The position numbers and the translations under genes are program-made. Shown here piece by piece: positions 16,554-25,148 of a stretch of 58,993 nt of DNA. Source of the DNA: an uncultured bacterium (lineage in GTDB: Bacteria > Cyanobacteriota > Vampirovibrionia > Gastranaerophilales > Gastranaerophilaceae); contig CADBOJ010000063.1 in assembly GCA_902796305.1 (NCBI GenBank), positions 1 to 58,993 on the forward strand, in the 5' to 3' direction. The notes below the pieces were generated by a model. It was not told where the DNA came from. It worked only from the letters and a program-made list of their open reading frames with translations, and made no database searches. Each line of letters starts with the position of its first letter. Position 1 is the stretch's first letter.

Positions 16554-17105
16554 ATGCAAAGTAAATTAAATATCAAAGAATATATTTCTAATACTGAGAT
16601 TTTGAGCAAAATTTCCGGTATTGCAGACAAAATAAACAGTGATTTTAGAAATTCCGTTGATTATTCAAATCCTCTTTATACAATATGTATATTAAAAGGT
16701 GCATTGTTATTTTATTGCGAATTAATCCAAAAAATTACACTTCCCATGGTTACAAATTTTATAACTCTATCCAGTTACGGTAATGATTTTGTCTCCTCCG
16801 GCAATGTAAAAATATTGTCTGATAACCTGCCAGATTTAAACGGCAAACACGTTCTTGTTGTCGAAGATTTAATTGACCAAGGTATTACTCTTGATTATTT
16901 TACAAAATATTTGAATGAAAAATACGAAACCTGTACCGTTAAAACCGCCGTTTTATTAAATAAAAAATGTAACAGAAAAATTAATTTCACACCTGATTAT
17001 TTCGGCTTTGAAGTTGATAATAAATTTATTGTCGGTTTTGGCATGGATTATAAAGGGTTGTACAGAAATCTAAACTATATAGGCTATGTTGATTTAGAAA
17101 AATAG
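16554..17105 (+). CDS. hpt: hypoxanthine phosphoribosyltransferase
   Basis: Purine-salvage enzyme making IMP/GMP from free base and PRPP. The PRPP-binding loop VVEDLIDQGITLDYF is near residue 102; ICILKGALLFYCEL near 42 is the second family signature; the base-contact region VDNKFIVGFGMDY lies near the end. The protein has 183 residues, as usual. GAGGAA precedes the ATG, inside the tilS end. It closes the ten-gene run and its last 12 bp overlap the converging spmB gene. Confidence 0.94.
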   Translation: MQSKLNIKEYISNTEILSKISGIADKINSDFRNSVDYSNPLYTICILKGALLFYCELIQKITLPMVTNFITLSSYGNDFVSSGNVKILSDNLPDLNGKHVLVVEDLIDQGITLDYFTKYLNEKYETCTVKTAVLLNKKCNRKINFTPDYFGFEVDNKFIVGFGMDYKGLYRNLNYIGYVDLEK

Positions 17106-17624
17106 TCTGCAAATAAAAATAGCGGCAATAAGCCCGGTTATATCCGCTAAAATTCCTGCCGGAAGCGAATGTCTGAATTTTTTTATACCAACAGAGCCAA
17201 AATAAACACTTGCAACATAAAATGTTGTTTCGGAACTCCCTGTAATAACGGCAGCCAATTTTGTAGCATAAGAATTCGCACCGGTTTCATTAATTATATC
17301 AGACAGAACTCCAAGTGTAGCAGAACCCGATAATGACCTTGTAATACATATGATTAATGTTTCCGTCGGAATTTTAAAATAATTTAGAATAGGACTAAAT
17401 AAATTTTGAAGTATTTCTATTGCTCCGCTTGCTCTAAACATTGAAACGGCAACCATAATTGCAACAAGATAAGGAATTATTCTGACGGCAATAGTAAAAC
17501 CGTCCTTTGCACCCTCTATAAAATCTTCATAAGCACACGATTTTTTATAGAGAGAGTGTAGTAATATAACGGAAATTATTAGCGGTAATATGTATGCCGA
17601 AAGCATATTTAAACTTTTAATCAT
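17094..17624 (-). CDS. spmB: nucleoside-recognition (gate) membrane protein, SpmB-like
   Basis: A polytopic membrane protein of about 176 residues with the Gate/nucleoside-recognition domain. FIEGAKDGFTIAVRIIPYLVAIMVAVSMFRASGA-type sequence and the SLSGSATLGVLSDIINE stretch (given here in short) are typical of SpmB. The frame is open back to a TTG at 17645, but the ATG at 17624 with AAAGGA upstream is better. It overlaps the end of spmA. In Bacillus spmA/spmB affect spore-core dehydration, but the pair is widespread in non-sporulating bacteria with unknown transport function. Confidence 0.88.
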   Translation of the reverse strand: MIKSLNMLSAYILPLIISVILLHSLYKKSCAYEDFIEGAKDGFTIAVRIIPYLVAIMVAVSMFRASGAIEILQNLFSPILNYFKIPTETLIICITRSLSGSATLGVLSDIINETGANSYATKLAAVITGSSETTFYVASVYFGSVGIKKFRHSLPAGILADITGLIAAIFICRLFF

Positions 17625-18201
17625 TTTTATTAAATATCCTTTCAAGCAGTTTTACATAAAATAATGCGCTTATAAACGCAATAGAAGTTACAATTAGAGT
17701 CGGCAATATGATTTGTGTCGGGTTTTCGGTGCCGTTAGCAACAAGTATTGCAAGAACGGTAGCCGGAACCAATTGAAACCCCGCAGTATTTATTGCAAGA
17801 AAAGTACACATAGAATTTGTTGCCACACTTTTGTTTTCATTGGTTTTTTGCATATCTTCCATAGCTTTTATACCGAACGGCGTTGCGGCATTGGATAAAC
17901 CGAGGGCATTTGCAGAAATATTCATAGCAATATTGCTTATAGCATCATTGTTATCCCTTAAGTCAGGAAAAATTTTAAGCAGGGGTTTCCTTATGATATT
18001 AGAAAATATTTCACAAAGACCCGAACCTTTTGCAATGTTTACTATTCCAAGCCAAAAAGCCATTATCCCTATAAGCCCTATTGCAACAGTAACTGCTCTT
18101 TGACTGGCTTGAAGCATTTCATCAACAAGCTTATCAACTCTTCCTGTAATAACAGCACAGATAATTGAAATTAATACTAGGAAAATAAATATGTAATTCA
18201 T
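17617..18201 (-). CDS. spmA: nucleoside-recognition (gate) membrane protein, SpmA-like
   Basis: A 194-residue polytopic membrane protein. The diagnostic stretch is ANALGLSNAATPFGIKAMED near residue 98, followed by FLAINTAGFQLVP near 134. It forms a pair with spmB, whose start overlaps its end, and lies 2 bp after the 559-residue disordered protein on the same strand. The two proteins probably form one membrane complex. No sporulation genes are visible, so a sporulation role should not be assumed. Confidence 0.9.
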   Translation of the reverse strand: MNYIFIFLVLISIICAVITGRVDKLVDEMLQASQRAVTVAIGLIGIMAFWLGIVNIAKGSGLCEIFSNIIRKPLLKIFPDLRDNNDAISNIAMNISANALGLSNAATPFGIKAMEDMQKTNENKSVATNSMCTFLAINTAGFQLVPATVLAILVANGTENPTQIILPTLIVTSIAFISALFYVKLLERIFNKND

Positions 18202-18203
18202 GC

Positions 18204-19883
18204 CTAACTCTGGAATTTAGCTACAAAATATCTTTCTCCGTCAGGAGTGATTGCATATTGTTTTGAAAATTCAACTTCATACTCTTTTATATAACCTTTG
18301 ACTATTAGTTCATCAGCTACTGTCATATCGGCAATTTTGCCTGTTGCAGCAAAGAGTTTTGAATTTATAAATTTCATTGAGAAGCAATCCTGATGAAGTA
18401 TATTCTTAATATAGTACGCACAAATTAAAAAGTCATCCGAAAATTCTTCTATAATAAAGCCGGCTCTAAATAACCCGTAATCGAGCATCACACCTGATTG
18501 ATCCTGCGGGTTTTCTGCTGATGTTTGCATATTTTCTTGCGTTTTTTGATTTTCTGTTGTATCTAATTTTACAACAGAATTCATTTCAAGCTCAATGTTT
18601 TCCTGATTTTGCAAATCGGTTTGTAAGCTTACCGTATCGTTAGAATTGTTTGAATCCTGTATAATCTTTTTTACATCAGACTGAAAGCTGTCATTCACTT
18701 CTTTTTCGCCAAAAGAATGACTTGTTTCGGTATAATCGGTATCGGAATTAAAATTTATTTCACTTTCAACGGGGCTGGTGTTTTTGGAATTGTCTTCAGG
18801 CTCGCTTTTAAATGAGAACAAATCTTCAAGCATTGCCTCATTTTTTTTGTAAGCATTTTCAGCCGAATGATTATCGGAGTTCAGGCTGGTATTATCAGAA
18901 TTTACACTATCCGAACTATCAAATACATCAGATATATCAATATTGTTTACTGAGTCAAACATATCCATTAAGTTTTCGCTTTTATCTTCGGATCCAAGAT
19001 TTGTCTTTTCAACTCCTGTTTTAATAGCATTTAATATATTTTCAATTTCAGGATTTGTATTGGAGTTTTTTTGTTCGGCAGAAACTGTAGCTTCCTGTTT
19101 AATTGGTTTTTCTTTAGGATTATCGTTAGTATTTGCTAATATATGTCTTGTCGGAATGATATTTGCATCTTCTTTATCAGATTTTTGTGTATTATTGTTT
19201 AAAGTATTAAGCATTTTATTAATGCCCGAACTATCCGGAATAACAGAAGATGTCTCATGTGTGGTAATATTTAATGCTTGAGCCTTGTTTGAGCTGTTAT
19301 TTTCGGATACAAAATTTAACCCTGATTTATTTGAAGTATTTACATTAAGGGAATTTACAGGAGGTATACTTTTATTTTCTTCAGGTGCGTATGATTTTAT
19401 CTCCGACCCTGTATTTGTATTGCCGATTGTAATTTGTGAATTTGAACCGTATTTGCTTCTTAAACTTTGTTCATTCTTTTTAGTATCTTGTTGGTTTGCA
19501 AAATCTGCAAATAATTGTTTACCTTGAGGTTTGGCACTGATATTATCGGAAGACATAACATTATTTGAATTAATTATGTTGATTTCATTTGAACGATTTA
19601 ATTCAGTGTATTTTACACTATTGTCATTCATAGAAATTGTATTAGCGGTATTGTTAAATGAAATTTCTTGCCTTACGGGTTTTTTTGGCAGAAATTCATT
19701 ATTTGTATTGGTGTTTTGAACTTTATGTTGAAAGTTTAATTTTGAAATTTTATCTTTAAATTCCTTGCTTGCACCATAAAAAGAGTCAAAATATATATCC
19801 ATTTCTCTTTGGATAATATCCTTATTAAATGACTCCAAGCTGTATTCATCATTATTTGTCTTAATTGTAATTTTGTAAAACAC
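18204..19883 (-). CDS. unknown protein, disordered middle with folded ends
   Basis: A 559-residue protein with no recognised family. Residues 1-60 look folded (a short N-terminal domain ending in a KEFKDKISKLNFQHK helix). Residues about 65-455 are very rich in Asn, Ser, Asp, Glu and Thr and are almost certainly disordered. Residues about 460-559 form a compact C-terminal domain (YGLFRAGFIIEEFSDDFLI ... YAITPDGERYFVAKF). It starts at GTG, with AGGA six bases upstream. A 43-residue gene lies 23 bp upstream and spmA 2 bp downstream, so all four are probably one transcript. It has no signal peptide or membrane helix. Confidence 0.62.
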   Translation of the reverse strand: MFYKITIKTNNDEYSLESFNKDIIQREMDIYFDSFYGASKEFKDKISKLNFQHKVQNTNTNNEFLPKKPVRQEISFNNTANTISMNDNSVKYTELNRSNEINIINSNNVMSSDNISAKPQGKQLFADFANQQDTKKNEQSLRSKYGSNSQITIGNTNTGSEIKSYAPEENKSIPPVNSLNVNTSNKSGLNFVSENNSSNKAQALNITTHETSSVIPDSSGINKMLNTLNNNTQKSDKEDANIIPTRHILANTNDNPKEKPIKQEATVSAEQKNSNTNPEIENILNAIKTGVEKTNLGSEDKSENLMDMFDSVNNIDISDVFDSSDSVNSDNTSLNSDNHSAENAYKKNEAMLEDLFSFKSEPEDNSKNTSPVESEINFNSDTDYTETSHSFGEKEVNDSFQSDVKKIIQDSNNSNDTVSLQTDLQNQENIELEMNSVVKLDTTENQKTQENMQTSAENPQDQSGVMLDYGLFRAGFIIEEFSDDFLICAYYIKNILHQDCFSMKFINSKLFAATGKIADMTVADELIVKGYIKEYEVEFSKQYAITPDGERYFVAKFQS

Positions 19884-19906
19884 GTTCTATCCTGATTTTC
19901 TTTTTA

Positions 19907-20038
19907 TTATTTTTGCTGTGTTTTCTTTAGTATTTCTTCACGCCATTTTTCAAGTTGTTGTTCCACAAATTCAGCATCGTCAGAACAAAATTCGATTTCC
20001 AACTCACCTTTTTTCATTTTAAAAACATATTGCGACAT
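19907..20038 (-). CDS. 43-residue acidic protein
   Basis: A short reading frame, MSQYVFKMKKGELEIEF at the N-terminus, then an amphipathic helix (EFVEQQLEKWREEILKK). GGAGAG sits eight bases before the ATG, and the gene fits exactly between the divergent promoter region and the GTG start of the 559-residue protein, so it is likely real. Function unknown; a small adaptor or the N-terminal unit of a longer family are possibilities. Confidence 0.6.
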   Translation of the reverse strand: MSQYVFKMKKGELEIEFCSDDAEFVEQQLEKWREEILKKTQQK

Positions 20039-20258
20039 TTATCTCTCCATCAACTTTAATTATATTATAATTGAAATATTTAATTTTTCAGTTCAATTTT
20101 AAGTAATGTTAAATTAAATCATATATTTTCAGTTTTAGCATGCCGATTTTCTTGTTTTTTCTGAAATTATTGTTAAATTGTTTTATAACAGAGCTTTTTA
20201 GAAGATAATTTGAATTTAATTAATTCATTTGTAGGACTAAACATGTAATTTTTTTAAC

Positions 20259-20264
20259 TATAAT
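20259..20264 (+). promoter_or_regulatory. -10 box TATAAT upstream of TPR gene
   Basis: TATAAT 28 bp before the TTG start at 20292, with no convincing -35 box. The divergent 250-bp region 20039-20291 also holds TATAAT on the minus strand at 20064-20069 for the small gene. Nothing else was recognised there. Confidence 0.35.
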
Positions 20265-20291
20265 ACAAATGGGTAAAATCAGAGGTTTATC

Positions 20292-21809
20292 TTGTATAAT
20301 TCAATATATCCTGTAAATATAAACTATACAAATCGCAACAAATATAAAGTTTCAACGCCTGCTAACGGTGAAAAAAGTTATGCAAAGGAAAACGAAAATA
20401 AAAATTCCAACACATTTCCAAACGGGACAAAAGTTGCAATTGACTATACAAAAGGTCAAATAAATATTTCTCAGGTTGTAACCGATTTTAGAAGCACAAT
20501 TATTGCAATAAACGCTCCCGAGAATGTTTCGGAAGAAGTTAATTTGTATCTTGGGCTGGTTGAAAAAGAATCTTTAAAAGAAGAACCGAGCAAAGATATA
20601 ATACTTTCCAATCTTAAAAATGCCTCAAAAATATGCGACAACTACATAGCGTCAAGCTTGAATAAACCGTCAAAAGTAGTTGAAGGGTGGATTGATGCAT
20701 TGTTTATGCAAAAGATAAACCTAAAATCCGACCCGAATGAAATCAATCCCGATTTTCTGCTAGAATTTCCCAAAAAAGCACAGGAAAAAATAGATACATT
20801 AAATCCCGACAATCCACAGCAAAAAGCATTTTTAAGTGCAACAACCTCTGTTGATAAAAACATTGCCCAGCCCGAAGAAGAAAAAGAAGATATTAAAGAC
20901 GAAATTAAAATTCAGCCCCTTGAGACTTTTGATACACAAATTGTACCTGATGAAGAAATTAATATTGAAAGTGATATAGATGAAAATTCATTTTCAGGTC
21001 AAAACAATCTGAGTTTAGATAAAGACACTTCCGAAAATAATTTTTTCCCGATTGGTGAGTCGGATAGCATTGCACGACAACTATTTATACAAGCTAAACA
21101 AGAAGAAAAAAGCAATGCGGGAGATACTAATAAATTAAATTTGCTTAATGAAGCTCTCGGAATTTTATCAAAATCCTCAAATGTAAATGAAAATATAAAA
21201 GCGGCTATTCATTTTGAAAGAGGCAGGATTTTTGATGAATATGATTATGTTGACTATGCCCTGCGTGATTATCATGAAGCTTCAAGAGCGCAAGACAACA
21301 ATTTAAAAGCTCAGGCTTATTTTAAATCCGGAAAAATATATGATGAATTTAACGAATTCAGTCCTGCTCTTGATAATTATCTTTCTTGCGTTGCATACAG
21401 CGGTCAAGCAGAAAACTACAATGCTCAATCACTGGCTCTAAATTCGATAGCAGGCTTGTACGCATCAAGATATAATTCCGACAAAACAGCAGAATACTCC
21501 GAGTTAGCGATTGATACAATTCAAAGCACAAATAATGATACATTAATTGCAAAGACATATTCGGACACAGCTAAAAACTACGAACTTTTAGGCGATAACG
21601 ATAGAGCGCTAAACGGTTATAAAAATGCATTATCGATTTTTTCAAGAACGGACGAAAGTTATGAACAAATGGCACATAACTATGAGCAAGCAGCTAATGT
21701 AATGGAAAAACTCGGAAACAAAGCTAAAGCATTGAAGCTTCAAGCGAAGGCTGATTTATATTATCAAAAAGCTCAACAACAGCAGGTGATGTCGGAAGCA
21801 GTAAGTTAA
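20292..21809 (+). CDS. protein with C-terminal TPR domain
   Basis: A 505-residue protein. Residues 1-50 are polar and probably flexible; 50-190 look helical and folded; 190-265 are acidic and disordered; about 265-490 contain six to seven tetratricopeptide repeats of the longer 40-residue type (for example YHEASRAQDNNLKAQAYFKSG, given in part). It starts at TTG, with AGAGGT seven bases upstream. Its last 86 bp overlap the end of aroB on the opposite strand. No catalytic motif. It may be an adaptor; partner unknown. Confidence 0.75.
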   Translation: MYNSIYPVNINYTNRNKYKVSTPANGEKSYAKENENKNSNTFPNGTKVAIDYTKGQINISQVVTDFRSTIIAINAPENVSEEVNLYLGLVEKESLKEEPSKDIILSNLKNASKICDNYIASSLNKPSKVVEGWIDALFMQKINLKSDPNEINPDFLLEFPKKAQEKIDTLNPDNPQQKAFLSATTSVDKNIAQPEEEKEDIKDEIKIQPLETFDTQIVPDEEINIESDIDENSFSGQNNLSLDKDTSENNFFPIGESDSIARQLFIQAKQEEKSNAGDTNKLNLLNEALGILSKSSNVNENIKAAIHFERGRIFDEYDYVDYALRDYHEASRAQDNNLKAQAYFKSGKIYDEFNEFSPALDNYLSCVAYSGQAENYNAQSLALNSIAGLYASRYNSDKTAEYSELAIDTIQSTNNDTLIAKTYSDTAKNYELLGDNDRALNGYKNALSIFSRTDESYEQMAHNYEQAANVMEKLGNKAKALKLQAKADLYYQKAQQQQVMSEAVS

Positions 21810-22797
21810 CCTTATTGTCAAGAACTTTTTTATCATTAGACATTAATTTAATTATATCTTTTGGATTATATTTTATTTTCTTTACCGCAAGACCAAATTT
21901 ATCAAGAAGAAAAATTATTTTTTTATAATAATCATCATCAATCAGCTTTAAGTTATGACTAAGTTTTGAAGCAAATCTCATACCGAAAGCAACTGCTTCG
22001 CCATGGGAAATATTTTTATAATTAGATAATGTTTCTATAGGATGAGCGTATGTATGTCCAAAATTCAAAATTTTTCTTAATCCGCCCTCTTTTCTGTCTA
22101 AAGATACAACATTGGCTTTTAATTTAATGCATTTTTCGATTATATTCGACATATCATATTTTATGTCATCAGTTTGATTTCTTGTGAAATATTCCAATAA
22201 ATCAAAATATTCATTGTTTTTGCATGATTTTTCAATAAACGCATATTTTAACACCTCGCTAAGACCGCATTTATATTCATATTCAGGAAGAGTATTAATA
22301 AAATCCGTATCTATCAATACCTTATAAGCATTATAAAAACTGCCTATAAGATTTTTACCGAAATTAGAATTAATTCCCGTTTTTCCGCCAACCGAAGAAT
22401 CACACATTGCAAGTAGAGTGGTGGGGATTTGTATTAAATTTACGCCCCTTAAAACAGTAGAGGCAGCAAATGCCGCAATATCGCCTACAACTCCGCCTCC
22501 AAGGGCTACTATTGTATCGTTTCTTTCTATTTTTTTTGAAAGTAAAAAATTAATTATTCTTTCATAAGTTTTAAAATTTTTATATTTTTCACCATCTTTT
22601 AGTATAAAAATTCTGTCGTTTGCAAATTTATAAATCAAGTTTTTATACAATTTTGCAATTCTGGTATTGGTTATAAGATAAAACTTTTTAATATCTTGAA
22701 AATTTTCAATATAATTATACAAATTTGCCGAAAGCCCTTCTTGTATAATTATTCTTGTTGATATATTTTCATTAGAATTTATTAATATCTCTTTCAT
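21724..22797 (-). CDS. aroB: 3-dehydroquinate synthase
   Basis: Second step of the shikimate pathway, NAD- and metal-dependent. The 357 residues show GGGVVGDIAAFAAS near 100, the TTLLAMCDSSVGGKTGIN region near 125, and the metal ligands Glu and two His in GLSEVLKYAF (near 180) and LNFGHTYAHPIE (near 245). The start overlaps the aroK stop (ATGA). The last 29 codons are also read in the opposite direction as the end of the TPR gene; the C-terminus after LLLP departs from the usual sequence. It is the last gene of the rsmD-to-aroB run. Confidence 0.95.
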   Translation of the reverse strand: MKEILINSNENISTRIIIQEGLSANLYNYIENFQDIKKFYLITNTRIAKLYKNLIYKFANDRIFILKDGEKYKNFKTYERIINFLLSKKIERNDTIVALGGGVVGDIAAFAASTVLRGVNLIQIPTTLLAMCDSSVGGKTGINSNFGKNLIGSFYNAYKVLIDTDFINTLPEYEYKCGLSEVLKYAFIEKSCKNNEYFDLLEYFTRNQTDDIKYDMSNIIEKCIKLKANVVSLDRKEGGLRKILNFGHTYAHPIETLSNYKNISHGEAVAFGMRFASKLSHNLKLIDDDYYKKIIFLLDKFGLAVKKIKYNPKDIIKLMSNDKKVLDNKVNLLLPTSPAVVELFDNINQPSLEASML

Positions 22798-23303
22798 TTT
22801 ATCATCTCTATAATTTCATTTGCTACTGTATTTGTTGATTTGTTGTCTGTTATAACAATGTGTTTTGCTTGTAAATAATATTTTTCTCTTTCTTCTGACA
22901 ATTTTATAAGTGATTTTGTTTTATCGAGTTTATTTTCAAGAAGAGGCCTTGTGTTGTCTTTTGACAAACGCCGTAATAATTCTTCAATACTTGTTTTTAG
23001 ATAGAAAGTTGTTACGGCTGAGTTAAATAAAATTTCTCTGTTTTCGGGTTTTAAAATAATTCCGCCTCCTGTAGATAAAATGAAATCAGACTTGTTAACG
23101 GTATCTTTTAAAATCAAACTTTCTTCTTCTCTGAATTTTTTTTCTCCCTCTATTTTAAAAAATTCTGAAATTGAATAAAATTTTTCTTCAAATATTTTAT
23201 CCGTGTCGAAAAAATTAATCCCTAATTTCTCGGATATAATTTTTGCGGTTTTTGTTTTTCCCGAGCCCGGCATTCCGACAAGTGCAACTTTGTTATACTT
23301 CAT
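22794..23303 (-). CDS. aroK: shikimate kinase
   Basis: Phosphorylates shikimate. The protein has 169 residues with Walker A GMPGSGKTKTAK near residue 10, the shikimate-binding DTDKIFEEK near 34, and STGGGIIL near 77, plus the lid arginine region RLSKDNTRPLLE near 113. GAGG lies five bases before the ATG, inside the end of aroC, which it overlaps by 11 bp. It is flanked by aroC and aroB, so three of the seven shikimate genes are together here. Confidence 0.95.
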   Translation of the reverse strand: MKYNKVALVGMPGSGKTKTAKIISEKLGINFFDTDKIFEEKFYSISEFFKIEGEKKFREEESLILKDTVNKSDFILSTGGGIILKPENREILFNSAVTTFYLKTSIEELLRRLSKDNTRPLLENKLDKTKSLIKLSEEREKYYLQAKHIVITDNKSTNTVANEIIEMIK

Positions 23304-24411
23304 TTAACCTCGATGTGTAGTTTAAATATGCTTTATCAATGTCATCCTTGCAATCGTGCGAAAATTTATCCAAAAAACAATCCAGTATAATATAAGCGGA
23401 GACATTTCTAGCTACAACACCCATTGCATGTACCGCACAAACGTCAGAGCGTTCAAAATGGGCTTCAACCTGATTATGAGTTGTCATTTCGACAGATTTT
23501 AAAGGTTTCTTTAGTGTCGGAATCGGTTTCATGGAAGCCTTAATTACAATATCCTCGCCATTTGACATACCACCTTCAATGCCGCCTGAATTATTAGTTT
23601 TTCTTATATATTTTCCGTTTTCAAAAAATATCTCATCATGAGAACTTGAACCTGATTTTTTAGAATATTCCGTACCTAAGCCAAATTCAACAGATTTTAC
23701 CGCAGGAATTGAAATAATTGCTTTAGATAATAATGCATCAAGTTTTCTATCCCAATTTACAAAGCTTCCGATTCCTGCTGGAACATTTTTTATTCTAATT
23801 TCAACAGATCCGCCAAGACTGTCTTCACTAAAATTTTTAATATATTCTTCAAATTCATTACTGTCAAAGCATTCGCCAATGTTTATAATTTTAGAAGAAA
23901 ATTCAATATCATAATTTTTTAAAATATTTTGACAAATAGCGCCTATTGCCGTCCTTGCGGCAGTTTCTCTGGCACTTGCCCTTTCCAGAACATAACGAAT
24001 ATCATCAAATCCGTATTTCTGTACGCCCGATAAATCAGCGTGAGCAGGTCTGAATTTTGTAATTTTTTTTGATGCAACAGCATCGGCTACGACCGTCTTT
24101 TGAGCATTATCAAGCAAATCGTAATCGATTTTGGTAATACTCATTGGATAAATCCAATTCTTAAAATCATGATTAACAATTTCAAAAGCAAGCGGAGAAG
24201 CGGTAGTTTTTGCAAATCTCACGCCTGATGTAATTTTTATGGTATCAGACTCAATTTGCATTCTTGCGCCTCTGCCAAAACCGGTCTGTCTTGATTTTAA
24301 TTCACTGTTAATAAAATCAAAATCAAGTTCATATCCAAAAGGTAAGCCCTCAATAATTCCCGTTAATTTTTCCCCGTGGGATTCTCCTGATGTTAAAAAT
24401 CTTATAGCCAT
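23293..24411 (-). CDS. aroC: chorismate synthase
   Basis: Makes chorismate from EPSP with reduced FMN. The signatures GESHGEKLTGIIEGLP (near 9), RPAHADLSGVQKYGFDD (near 125) and ERASARETAARTAIG (near 146) are all present in a 372-residue protein. The frame is open to a GTG at 24426, but the ATG at 24411 gives the standard N-terminus MAIRFLTSGESHG and overlaps the previous stop by one base (TAATG). It follows the Nif3-like gene in the same transcript. Confidence 0.96.
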   Translation of the reverse strand: MAIRFLTSGESHGEKLTGIIEGLPFGYELDFDFINSELKSRQTGFGRGARMQIESDTIKITSGVRFAKTTASPLAFEIVNHDFKNWIYPMSITKIDYDLLDNAQKTVVADAVASKKITKFRPAHADLSGVQKYGFDDIRYVLERASARETAARTAIGAICQNILKNYDIEFSSKIINIGECFDSNEFEEYIKNFSEDSLGGSVEIRIKNVPAGIGSFVNWDRKLDALLSKAIISIPAVKSVEFGLGTEYSKKSGSSSHDEIFFENGKYIRKTNNSGGIEGGMSNGEDIVIKASMKPIPTLKKPLKSVEMTTHNQVEAHFERSDVCAVHAMGVVARNVSAYIILDCFLDKFSHDCKDDIDKAYLNYTSRLNEV

Positions 24412-25148
24412 TAAACCATCACCCACGGTTTTTCTTCTTTTGCTATCATAACTTCAACCTTAGTTTTGGAAATAAGACCTTGAATTATCGGGAGTACAGG
24501 TAATTCTGATTCAAAATGCCCGATATCAATAACCGCAAAACCGTCAACTTCAAGCGCCTTATGAAATTTAATATCGCCTGTAATGTATAAATCAATATCA
24601 TAGTCAATAAGCTTATCAATAAAGCCTGCACCGCCTCCGGCACATACTGCAATATTTCTTATAATTGAAACATTGCTCGGATTTATAAGTTTAACCGCAT
24701 CAAGATTAAGCGCCTGTTTAACATTGGATATAACCTCTTCAAGTGCCAGTTCATCTTTTAAATGTGCAATTTTAATATAGTCTTCAACCGTAACAAGATT
24801 TTGAAGTCCCAACACTCCGCATAAAGCATCTGTTGTCGAACCGTATGTTTTATCAAGATTTGTATGAGCACAATATATGCAAATATTATTTTTTATCGCT
24901 TCAAGTATCAGCGGATTTGTAATTTTTTTAAGCGGATTAAAAATTAAAGGGTGGTGAGTGATTATTAAATCACAATCATGAGTGATTGCCTGTTCTAAAA
25001 CATCTTTTGTAAGCGACAGAGCAACAAGAACTCTGTTTGTAAAATCATGCCCGAGATTTACCTGCCATCCCGAATTATCCCAAGGCTCTGCAAGTTCAAG
25101 GGAAGCATATTTTTCAATCTTTGAAATAATGTAATCGGTTTTAATCAC
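24411..25148 (-). CDS. Nif3-like dinuclear metal protein (DUF34)
   Basis: A 245-residue member of the Nif3/YqfO/YbgI family, sometimes annotated GTP cyclohydrolase 1 type 2. Metal ligands appear in ITHHPLIF near residue 63, AHTNLD near 95, and GHFESE near 213. The true reaction of this family is not settled. It starts at GTG, with GGAGGTAA five bases upstream, and overlaps the end of coaBC by 8 bp. There is no inserted PII-like domain, as found in longer YqfO proteins. Confidence 0.88.
   Translation of the reverse strand: MIKTDYIISKIEKYASLELAEPWDNSGWQVNLGHDFTNRVLVALSLTKDVLEQAITHDCDLIITHHPLIFNPLKKITNPLILEAIKNNICIYCAHTNLDKTYGSTTDALCGVLGLQNLVTVEDYIKIAHLKDELALEEVISNVKQALNLDAVKLINPSNVSIIRNIAVCAGGGAGFIDKLIDYDIDLYITGDIKFHKALEVDGFAVIDIGHFESELPVLPIIQGLISKTKVEVMIAKEEKPWVMV

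Noticed and set aside
17094..18201. spmA/spmB as evidence of spore formation
   Set aside because: The pair is common in non-sporulating bacteria and no other sporulation gene is visible.
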